NCBI GenBank assembly: GCA_964631565.1
Contig: CAZVYJ010000038.1
Location: 1 to 27,848, forward strand
Direction: 5' to 3'
DNA: 27,848 nt
Source of the DNA: CAZVYJ01 sp964631565
GTDB lineage: Bacteria > Planctomycetota > Phycisphaerae > SM23-33
The translations under genes were made by a program, and so were the position numbers. The notes below the pieces were generated by a model. That model did no database searches, was not told where the DNA came from, and was given only the letters and a program-made list of their open reading frames with translations. Positions 1 through 6,149 of this stretch are shown one piece after another. How positions within the stretch are numbered: position 1 is the stretch's first letter; every line of letters begins with the position of its first letter.

Positions 1-23
1 ATGTCTGATTTTTTGAAGTGCGA

Positions 24-453
24 GTTTCAATCCGCGCCCCCGCACAGGGGGCGATACAAGATGATTAAACTGTCGTACAATCTCATACCTAGTTTCAATC
101 CGCGCCCCCGCACAGGGGGCGATTCCAGAATTTCTTTCCGGGTGGCGTGCCTATGTGGTTTCAATCCGCGCCCCCGCACAGGGGGCGATGGGCCGCAGCG
201 GTAACATGGGCAGCAATGGCCGGGTTTCAATCCGCGCCCCCGCACAGGGGGCGATAAACGACGAGGCGCAGGTCTGCACCGTCTCAATAGTTTCAATCCG
301 CGCCCCCGCACAGGGGGCGATCCGCGATGGGCCGATTTGCCGCCGCATGGCGGCTGTTTCAATCCGCGCCCCCGCACAGGGGGCGATGGAAGCGGTTGCC
401 GCGTGCGAAGCCGAAGCGTGGGTTTCAATCCGCGCCCCCGCACAGGGGGCGAT
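24..453 (-). CRISPR. Type I-C CRISPR array (leader-proximal end, runs off the left edge)
   Basis: Seven identical 32-bp repeats lie at 24-55, 92-123, 158-189, 224-255, 290-321, 356-387 and 422-453. They are separated by spacers of 36, 34, 34, 34, 34 and 34 bp. Bases 1-23 are part of a further spacer, so the array continues outside the window. On the minus strand the repeat ends in ATTGAAAC, as in type I-C repeats. It contains a 7-bp stem (CGCCCCC / GGGGGCG) around a TGTGC loop, followed by exactly 11 nt (CGGATTGAAAC). That matches the 11-nt 5' handle left by Cas5d cleavage at the stem base. Transcription is therefore inferred to run on the minus strand from the cas2 side, making the spacer at 388-421 the newest. 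All visible repeats are identical, as expected for the leader end of an active array. Confidence 0.97.
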
Positions 454-656
454 GGTACTTTTGTAATTATCCTAAACAACAATTATTTATGGCGCCTTTT
501 TCGCGTACAATTGATTTTGCACATCGCACTTTTCTGACAGGCGTGTCAGATGTGTCTGCAACATTTTTTTCTTTATTCACTTATCAAGCAACGCGAACCC
601 ACTTGGATTTGGTTGGGCGCTTCAGGTTCGCGGGCCTTATCGCCCTTAAGAAATAA
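454..656 (-). promoter_or_regulatory. CRISPR leader between cas2 and the array
   Basis: This 203-bp non-coding stretch separates the cas2 stop from the first repeat and has the position of a type I-C leader. The half nearest the array (454-570) is AT-rich. It holds a perfect 7-bp inverted repeat, TCTGACA (533-539) and TGTCAGA (544-550), with a 4-bp spacer. A second, overlapping small palindrome is CAGA-TGTG-TCTG (547-558). A loose minus-strand promoter (TTGTAC near 511 to 506, then an AT-rich block near 485-490) could start pre-crRNA synthesis, but the match is weak. The leader role is inferred from position. Confidence 0.75.
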
Positions 657-947
657 TCAGACTATAAGCGGTCCTTCCGGGTCATATGTTTGTTTTGCTC
701 CAACATGCTCGACTCGGCGTTTCCAATTCTTACCGAGGAAGTAAAACCGCAGGCTGTCGGCTTTTTTGTCTATCTCGCTGACAAGTTGTTGCCGTAGTTG
801 TGTCCACTGTGCCGGGTCCACCATGCATTCGAAGACGGAGTTCTGCACACGCTGGCCGCGGTCCACGCAAAGTTTCGCCACATGGCGGAGGCGTCTTCTG
901 CCTGCTGCGGTTTCAACTGACACGTCATATGCGACAACTACCATCAT
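657..947 (-). CDS. cas2: CRISPR-associated endonuclease Cas2 (type I-C)
   Basis: Cas2 is the structural dimer of the Cas1-Cas2 spacer-integration complex. The 96-aa protein has the normal family length and opens with the hydrophobic first strand VVVAYDVS, which carries the conserved aspartate (D8) of the ferredoxin-like fold. A QNSVFEC segment in the middle (about residues 35-41) matches the second conserved Cas2 strand. The ATG at 947 follows the cas1 stop by 10 bp. The GAGGA that overlaps that stop can serve as its ribosome binding site, so translation is probably coupled. It is the last gene of the cas operon, directly before the leader. Confidence 0.97.
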   Translation of the reverse strand: MMVVVAYDVSVETAAGRRRLRHVAKLCVDRGQRVQNSVFECMVDPAQWTQLRQQLVSEIDKKADSLRFYFLGKNWKRRVEHVGAKQTYDPEGPLIV

Positions 948-957
948 TGCATAATCC

Positions 958-1980
958 TCATTTCCAGAAAAAAGGCGGGTAGGCGTCCAGATCGCCTCTC
1001 AGATGACGAGCAAGAAGTCTCGCCTGCACGTGCAGCAGCAATCCGACGGTGACTTTTTCATTCAGGAACGGGTGCGTAAGTTCATCTGCTTTGCGCTTCT
1101 GCCAGGCGACCAGCAGAGCCTTGCGGGTATCGTCGTCCATTTCGACGCCGCCGGATTCAGTGATGCGGAAGCCGGCCGGCGAGACCTGTTTCCGGTTGAT
1201 CATGGAAAGCGTCAGCCTGTCCACCAGCACGGGGCGGAATTCCTCCATGATGTCGAGCGCAAGGCTCGCCCGGCCGGGGCGGTCACGGTGCAGGAAACCG
1301 ACTTGCGGATCCAGACCGACGGACTCACAGGCAGACCTTGCATCATGCGTCAGCACGGCTGATAGAAACGAAATCATGGCGTTGACGCGGTCGCACGGCG
1401 GCCTGCGGGATCGGCCGGTGAAATGGAAATCTTCTTTTTGGGCGACGATGAGATTGTCAAACACGCCATAATATGCATTTGCCGCCTCGCCCTCGCAGCC
1501 GCGTATTACATCCAGCGGCAGCGGGTTCTTGAGTTCGTCAAGCACCATGGCCATACGCCGGCCGGCCTGCAGCACAGCCGGCGGCGTGTCGGCCTGGTCA
1601 CGTGCGGCGCGAAGCAGAACTGTTCTCGCGTTGGCGATTTTCGCGGAGACCATCGCCCGGGCGATTTCAGCAGCCTGCGGAGAATCGGATGCACGATACT
1701 GGGCGCGACGGAGAAGCACATTGCCTGACATCGGGCCTTCAACTCGCGCGAGGAATCGCCCGTGTTCGCTCAGTAAGGACACGCTGACGCCGTTCTGCCC
1801 GCACAATCCCAGCGCGAACGGGCTGAACGATACGTTGCCGAAACACACCACACCGCCGAGCGTGTGGATGGGGAACTGCCGCTTCGTCTGCTCGTCGATG
1901 CGGACAAGCAGATTCTCCCGCTGCCGCGACATATACGCGCCCTGCGAGGTCACATACAGCGTGTTGTCATGGTTTTTCAT
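958..1980 (-). CDS. cas1: CRISPR-associated integrase Cas1 (type I-C)
   Basis: Cas1 is the metal-dependent integrase that inserts new spacers at the leader end of the array. The reading frame is open from 2025, but the ATG at 1980 gives a 340-aa protein starting MKNHDNTLYV, which fits the usual type I-C start (NTLYVT-QGAY) and length. It overlaps the end of cas4 by 14 bp. The conserved metal ligands are visible: E163 in CEGEAANAYY, H231 in GFLHRDRPG and D243 in ALDIMEEFRP. An N-terminal beta domain (1-80) precedes the alpha-helical catalytic domain. It lies between cas4 and cas2, the standard I-C adaptation module, and appears intact. Confidence 0.97.
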   Translation of the reverse strand: MKNHDNTLYVTSQGAYMSRQRENLLVRIDEQTKRQFPIHTLGGVVCFGNVSFSPFALGLCGQNGVSVSLLSEHGRFLARVEGPMSGNVLLRRAQYRASDSPQAAEIARAMVSAKIANARTVLLRAARDQADTPPAVLQAGRRMAMVLDELKNPLPLDVIRGCEGEAANAYYGVFDNLIVAQKEDFHFTGRSRRPPCDRVNAMISFLSAVLTHDARSACESVGLDPQVGFLHRDRPGRASLALDIMEEFRPVLVDRLTLSMINRKQVSPAGFRITESGGVEMDDDTRKALLVAWQKRKADELTHPFLNEKVTVGLLLHVQARLLARHLRGDLDAYPPFFWK

Positions 1981-2674
1981 TGTTTTCGTCCTGCCGTTCA
2001 TCCAGTGTCTGCAACTGCTTTTCAATGTAACTTCTGGCGGATCGCCCGCCGCCGGCCGACTTTGGCATGCACTGCTCGACCAGCGAGCACGACTTGCATT
2101 TGCCGGAATACTCGGCCGCCGGCGTTACGCCGGAGCGGATAAGTTCGCGAAGCTCCGCGGCTGCCTGCCGAAGCTGCAGCCTGAGCGCATCGTCGAAGAC
2201 GACCTGCTGCCTGTGCCTTAATTGGCCGTAGTACAGCGCACCGGCTGGTATGGAGATGCCGAGCATTTCCTCAAGGCAGGCGGCCTGCGCGCACAGCTGC
2301 ACGCGGTCGCAGGCGCTGGCCTTGGGCTTGCCTCGTTTGTACTCGACGGGATAGACGATCCATTGCCCGTCGATGCCGGGGAAAATCGCCTGCTGGTCTG
2401 CCGGCGTGTCGGAGCCGGTGCGATGAAGCTCGACGACGTCGGCACAGCCGCTCAGGCCGAGCGCCAGACTTCGCAGCCGCAGGCCGCGGACGATGCGTAC
2501 ATCGCCTCGTGATTCCGGCCCGGCGTCGTGCGCGCGGTCGTGCAGCTGTCGGCCCTGGGCGGTCAACTGGTTCTCCGACCATGCCTGCTCAAGATGAATC
2601 AGCGCGCACTGCCTCCGGCAGAACAGCAGATGCTGCAGCGCCGATATCGGCAGCAAGTCGTCTTCGGTGAACAT
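1967..2674 (-). CDS. cas4: CRISPR-associated exonuclease Cas4 (RecB-like, Fe-S)
   Basis: Cas4 trims prespacers and helps select those with a correct PAM before Cas1-Cas2 integration. The 235-aa protein has the RecB nuclease core: D79 in GCADVVEL, then E111 and K113 in VEYKRGK. Four cysteines expected to bind a 4Fe-4S cluster are present: C19 in the N-terminal LLFCRRQC and C193, C196 and C202 near the C-terminus. The C-terminal tail (203-235) is polar and charged. The ATG at 2674 lies 57 bp after the cas7c stop, the largest gap but one within the operon. The 3' end overlaps the cas1 start by 14 bp. It is complete, with every key residue kept. Confidence 0.96.
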   Translation of the reverse strand: MFTEDDLLPISALQHLLFCRRQCALIHLEQAWSENQLTAQGRQLHDRAHDAGPESRGDVRIVRGLRLRSLALGLSGCADVVELHRTGSDTPADQQAIFPGIDGQWIVYPVEYKRGKPKASACDRVQLCAQAACLEEMLGISIPAGALYYGQLRHRQQVVFDDALRLQLRQAAAELRELIRSGVTPAAEYSGKCKSCSLVEQCMPKSAGGGRSARSYIEKQLQTLDERQDENNEKP

Positions 2675-2731
2675 GCCGGTCCCGCTTCATCAAATTGCAA
2701 GGATGATGGAAATCATCTCAGCCAACGGCGA

Positions 2732-3604
2732 TTACACCCAGCGTTCGATGGTGATGCCGGCCGGCAGATTTTTTTCATCCACGCTGATTTCGTAATCGTC
2801 GAAGCTCCTTGCGGGCTGGTCCTTGTGGCATTTTTCCTCGCGGCGGCTGCACGAAACCCGCTTGAACAGTTGCTCCGCCCTGGCGTTGCCCAGCGGCGAC
2901 TCGTGGCGGAACGCGATGCACGCCCGGGGCGCCATCAGGCCGCGAGCGGCGGAACGGTCGTACTCGAACATCTGCTCGAGTGCTTTTTTGAAAAGCTCCA
3001 GGTCCTGCTCCGAAAAGCCTGTCTGCTCGGCCAGGTGCGGATTTATAAAACCCTGCACCTGATAAAGGGCGTAGGGAACGGTGAACTTTCTGCCCATCGT
3101 TCGCTCCTTTTCCAGGTCGCGTTCATTTGTGACGGCGCATCGCGTAACGGCGTGCTCCATCGTGACGATCGGCTCGACGCTTCGGGCGAAACTGAACTGA
3201 ACAGGCCCGCGAACCTGCCCGCAGTTGACTTCCATGGTCATCACCGCACCGAAAGCGCGGATGTCGAAAAAGTTTTTGCACATGAAACTGGTCAGGGCCT
3301 TCGCCTTGGCGGCGTCTTTGGGGAGTTTTTTCTTGTCGGCGTCTTTGGCATTGGGGTCCACTTCCTGCCAGGCGCGATTGTGCAGTGCATTAAGGACCAC
3401 CCGTTCTTTGACGTATATCTCGTAAGGCGGTTTTTCGCCGTGCACCACGCCGACGTAGTTGCGTATCTTTCTCTTGAGGCAGACGTCGGTTACAAGTCCG
3501 TGTCCGGTTTCATGGTCCAGGCGGGGCAGGTTGCCGGCGTCGGGGTCGCCATTGGGATTGCCGTCTGTTACGTCGAAGAAATATATGAAGTCATAACGAT
3601 TCAT
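2732..3604 (-). CDS. cas7c: Cascade backbone protein Cas7c (Csd2)
   Basis: Cas7c is the RNA-binding subunit that polymerises along the crRNA spacer to form the filament of the type I-C effector complex. The 290-aa protein has the normal Csd2 length. It begins with the family signature: a short hydrophobic strand ending in FFDVTDG, then NPNGDPD at residues 16-22. A second conserved block, DIRAFGAVM, sits at 114-122 and is followed by GPVQ (133-136). A cysteine- and lysine-rich loop near 250-265 could be a lineage-specific insertion. The ATG at 3604 is 13 bp after the cas8c stop, so the genes are probably co-translated. Confidence 0.97.
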   Translation of the reverse strand: MNRYDFIYFFDVTDGNPNGDPDAGNLPRLDHETGHGLVTDVCLKRKIRNYVGVVHGEKPPYEIYVKERVVLNALHNRAWQEVDPNAKDADKKKLPKDAAKAKALTSFMCKNFFDIRAFGAVMTMEVNCGQVRGPVQFSFARSVEPIVTMEHAVTRCAVTNERDLEKERTMGRKFTVPYALYQVQGFINPHLAEQTGFSEQDLELFKKALEQMFEYDRSAARGLMAPRACIAFRHESPLGNARAEQLFKRVSCSRREEKCHKDQPARSFDDYEISVDEKNLPAGITIERWV

Positions 3605-3617
3605 GGTTCACTCGCTT

Positions 3618-4004
3618 TCACTGGTTAGAGGTTTCTTTATCGTTGTTATTGTTCCTGGGCGTATAGAAATCCTGAGTCTGGTGATAGTAGCCCAAGTGGA
3701 AAAGCCCCTGTTCCTGCGTATTCAGGCGTTTGGGGAAGCTTTTCAGACGTGATGCAATTTCCTGGGCTTCTTTTTCGCGTTTTATACGCCAGCCGGGGTT
3801 CTCTATTTTTTTGAGATGATGTTGATGCAGTTGCAACAGCCTGGGGAAAATCGTGGCCGGCGCAGTTGACGCCGTGACGTAGAATTTATCCTTTATGGTA
3901 GCGTTCAGATTTTCTCCGAGTGCCTCTTTCTGTGTTTTTTCCAGAATCGCGAACCACCTTCCGAGGTGGTACGCCGGTTCGGGGCGTTCGGTGTCCAATG
4001 CCAT
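3618..4004 (-). CDS. cas11c: Predicted Cas11c small subunit from an internal start in cas8c
   Basis: Type I-C systems are known to make their small subunit, Cas11c, by internal translation initiation within cas8c. Here codon 469 of cas8c is an ATG (4004-4002) preceded by AAAGGAG at 4017-4011, a near-consensus Shine-Dalgarno with a 6-nt spacing (ATAAAC). In the cas8c frame this would encode a 128-aa protein starting MALDTERPEPAYHLGRW and sharing the Cas8c stop. It is predominantly helical in appearance, with a basic central part (K65-R84) that could contact the non-target strand or crRNA filament. The size matches known Cas11c proteins. No separate cas11 gene exists in the operon, so this is the only candidate. 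The start is seen in the sequence; the function is inferred from the family. Confidence 0.8.
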   Translation of the reverse strand: MALDTERPEPAYHLGRWFAILEKTQKEALGENLNATIKDKFYVTASTAPATIFPRLLQLHQHHLKKIENPGWRIKREKEAQEIASRLKSFPKRLNTQEQGLFHLGYYHQTQDFYTPRNNNNDKETSNQ

Positions 4005-5408
4005 GTTTATCTCCTTTCCGAAGTTTCGTATGAGTATCGTCTTGATGGCCGCCGCACGGACGGCCATGGCTCGTTTCCAGTCTTTACGTCTGTTCTTGTC
4101 TATGAACCCCTCGCAGCGGATGCGTCGCAGCAGCGCGGCGTAGAAGCCGGCCGGGTAGGGCTGATTCCTGACGACCGCTGCGGTCAGGCTGGCCTCCAGC
4201 GGCCGGGGGATTTTTTCATCGTCAGGATAGTCTCGTTTAAGGGGAGCTGTCTCACAAAGCAGTTCGTGGAAGCCGGGTATGCGGTCCAGGCCGCATATGT
4301 CCAGGTCTCGAACGTGATGGGCGAGGTTGTCGTTCAGTTCGCCGAGCGTTCCGACCAGCCAGAACCTCACGCTGATGCGCGAAGCGTTCGGCGACAGGCC
4401 AAGCAGGTAGAATACTGTGTTTCTGCCGCCCGGCGTTTCGACATGCTCGTCGGGCCTGCCCTTCCTGAGGCAGGTGAGAAACGTGTTGAGCCGCTTGAGC
4501 CGTTCGTTGTCCTCCGTTTCTTCGCCGAGCGACGGCGGGCTGTTGAAGAAATCCGGAATCAAAGTTTCCTCGGGGACGGGTTTTTCGGTCCAGAAGACTG
4601 TCGTCGCGTCGCCTATCTGTATGCGGCGGCCTTGCTCATTCAAAAGATGATTCAGGGCTGTCGCGTACTGAAACGCCGCCTGCTGTGAAACAGGTGCGTT
4701 GTAGCTCTGCTCCCTGCCGTACGATTCAAACGCATCGAGATTGAACGATATCAGCAGCGCACCTGAAGTCTGGGCACCCGCGACGCCTTGAATTTTAGGC
4801 TCGTGAAGCCGGGCAATGGGGAGCATCTCACCCGTGACGAGGCAGCAGCCCGTTTCGCCTTCCGACTGGTTTGCCACTTGGCTTCGCCACCAGTCCAGCA
4901 CGGCAGGCTGGTCGTGGACGTATCCCTCCTCGCCGCGCAGGCGGAATGCGCCGAAATTCGTCGCCATTTCAGCCAGTTCAGGATGGCTCTGAAGCTGGTC
5001 GGGATTCCATTTTTCCAGGAAACGGCAGACGGCTGAGAAAGCAGTATCTTTAATTTCCTTCTCTGCGTCCAGATGACGTTTCCGGAATGCATCGAACCGC
5101 TGCTTTGCCCAGTCAGCCGATCGGCCTTCGGGAACCTGCCCCAGTATGTAGGTGGCATTGTCCCACAGGAAGCAGGGATTGATTCCAGCGCCGGGCGGCT
5201 TGGCCTGACCGGGAACAATAAGTTTTTTAGGCAGCGATCGGCCGCGGACAACCTCGGAAACAACCGGCTGAAAACTCACAAACGAGCCGTCATTTTCAAT
5301 CACCACGCAGAAGCTTATCTTCTGCCGGCTGAAGCCGAACGGCGCGATATCCTGGTCGGGGTCGTTCTGAAGCCGCTCGTAATACTGGTTCAATGCCTGC
5401 AGTATCAT
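3618..5408 (-). CDS. cas8c: Cascade large subunit Cas8c (Csd1)
   Basis: Cas8c is the large subunit of the type I-C Cascade. It recognises the PAM and opens target DNA. The frame is open from 5681, but the region before 5408 overlaps cas5c in another frame and reads as arginine-rich shadow. The chosen ATG at 5408 starts MILQALNQYYERL, like other Csd1 proteins, and gives 596 aa, a usual length. The ATG overlaps the cas5c stop as ATGA and has a strong AGGAGGTG ribosome binding site inside the end of cas5c, indicating translational coupling. The last 128 codons probably also encode Cas11c from an internal start (see the separate entry). I can see no catalytic motif, as expected for this structural subunit. 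Confidence 0.95.
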   Translation of the reverse strand: MILQALNQYYERLQNDPDQDIAPFGFSRQKISFCVVIENDGSFVSFQPVVSEVVRGRSLPKKLIVPGQAKPPGAGINPCFLWDNATYILGQVPEGRSADWAKQRFDAFRKRHLDAEKEIKDTAFSAVCRFLEKWNPDQLQSHPELAEMATNFGAFRLRGEEGYVHDQPAVLDWWRSQVANQSEGETGCCLVTGEMLPIARLHEPKIQGVAGAQTSGALLISFNLDAFESYGREQSYNAPVSQQAAFQYATALNHLLNEQGRRIQIGDATTVFWTEKPVPEETLIPDFFNSPPSLGEETEDNERLKRLNTFLTCLRKGRPDEHVETPGGRNTVFYLLGLSPNASRISVRFWLVGTLGELNDNLAHHVRDLDICGLDRIPGFHELLCETAPLKRDYPDDEKIPRPLEASLTAAVVRNQPYPAGFYAALLRRIRCEGFIDKNRRKDWKRAMAVRAAAIKTILIRNFGKEINMALDTERPEPAYHLGRWFAILEKTQKEALGENLNATIKDKFYVTASTAPATIFPRLLQLHQHHLKKIENPGWRIKREKEAQEIASRLKSFPKRLNTQEQGLFHLGYYHQTQDFYTPRNNNNDKETSNQ

Positions 5409-6100
5409 GACCGCACCTCCTGGCCGCTGATGGCCGGAACGTCGATGACGCCGCCGCGCATCTGCGCCCTGAAGAATCTCGGCTCGGCGGACAGCCGCGT
5501 CCCCTTGTTGGACTCGATGATCTTGCCCTTTTTGTCGGGCGTGAATTCCATGTCCAGCAGCATGAAGCCGAAATCGCGGTCCTGCTGGTCGGGCGGCAGG
5601 GCGGTCTTGGGAATTTCGCCGTCTATCCATTCGAAGGCGGCGGGAAACTCGCGGCAGCCCAGGTAGGGACGATGAAAACACTGGCCCCGCTCGGCCCGCC
5701 GCTTGAAGATGTTGTAATGCTTCTCGACCGGCTCATCGCCGCCGAGCAGTTCAAAGCGGGCCTCGATGACATACGCCACGTTTCGCAGTATGGCGGCGGC
5801 CCGCTGCTGGCGGACATCTTCTACATACATGCCTATGATGCCGCCGTCTTTTGCAGCCTTGGCGGACATTGAGGCCCTGGAAGAGACCTCGTTGCGGCGG
5901 ATGCTCGTGAATAGGATAGGGTTTAGCACGTGAAGGCGTTCGATTACCCAGCGTATCTCGGGCTTCCAGTAGACAGCCTCCAGTATGCCGCGGGCGGCAG
6001 AGGGGGTAATTACGTCGTAACTGACACGCTCGACCTTCATCTCCGGCCTGGTAAAGCAGGCGTAATCACCCCAGACGCGTAATTTTATTGGACTTGCCAT
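5405..6100 (-). CDS. cas5c: Cas5c/Cas5d pre-crRNA endoribonuclease and Cascade subunit
   Basis: In type I-C systems, which lack Cas6, Cas5 both caps the crRNA 5' handle and cuts the pre-crRNA at the base of the repeat stem. The 231-aa protein from the ATG at 6100 starts with the typical strand IKLRVWGDYACFTRPEMK. The frame is open to 6157, but only the 6100 ATG has a GAGGTG ribosome binding site and matches family length. Y44 (AVYWKPEI) and the adjacent K127-H128 (VEKHYNIF) occupy the places of the Tyr/Lys/His catalytic residues reported for the Bacillus halodurans enzyme, so processing activity should be intact. It starts 49 bp after the cas3 stop and its stop overlaps the cas8c ATG. Confidence 0.96.
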   Translation of the reverse strand: MASPIKLRVWGDYACFTRPEMKVERVSYDVITPSAARGILEAVYWKPEIRWVIERLHVLNPILFTSIRRNEVSSRASMSAKAAKDGGIIGMYVEDVRQQRAAAILRNVAYVIEARFELLGGDEPVEKHYNIFKRRAERGQCFHRPYLGCREFPAAFEWIDGEIPKTALPPDQQDRDFGFMLLDMEFTPDKKGKIIESNKGTRLSAEPRFFRAQMRGGVIDVPAISGQEVRS

Positions 6101-6149
6101 AATCACCTCACAATCTGGTTCAGTACCAGGATTTAGATATTTTGCAGTG

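Noticed and set aside
1..537. Several ORFs running through the CRISPR array on both strands (up to 151 aa)
   Set aside because: Their repetitive translations (for example SPPVRGRGLK repeats) are just the CRISPR repeat read in frame; repeat and spacer lengths keep stop codons out by chance.
5409..5681. 91-residue N-terminal extension of Cas8c
   Set aside because: It overlaps cas5c out of frame, is arginine-rich, and the ATG at 5408 has a strong ribosome binding site and matches family starts.
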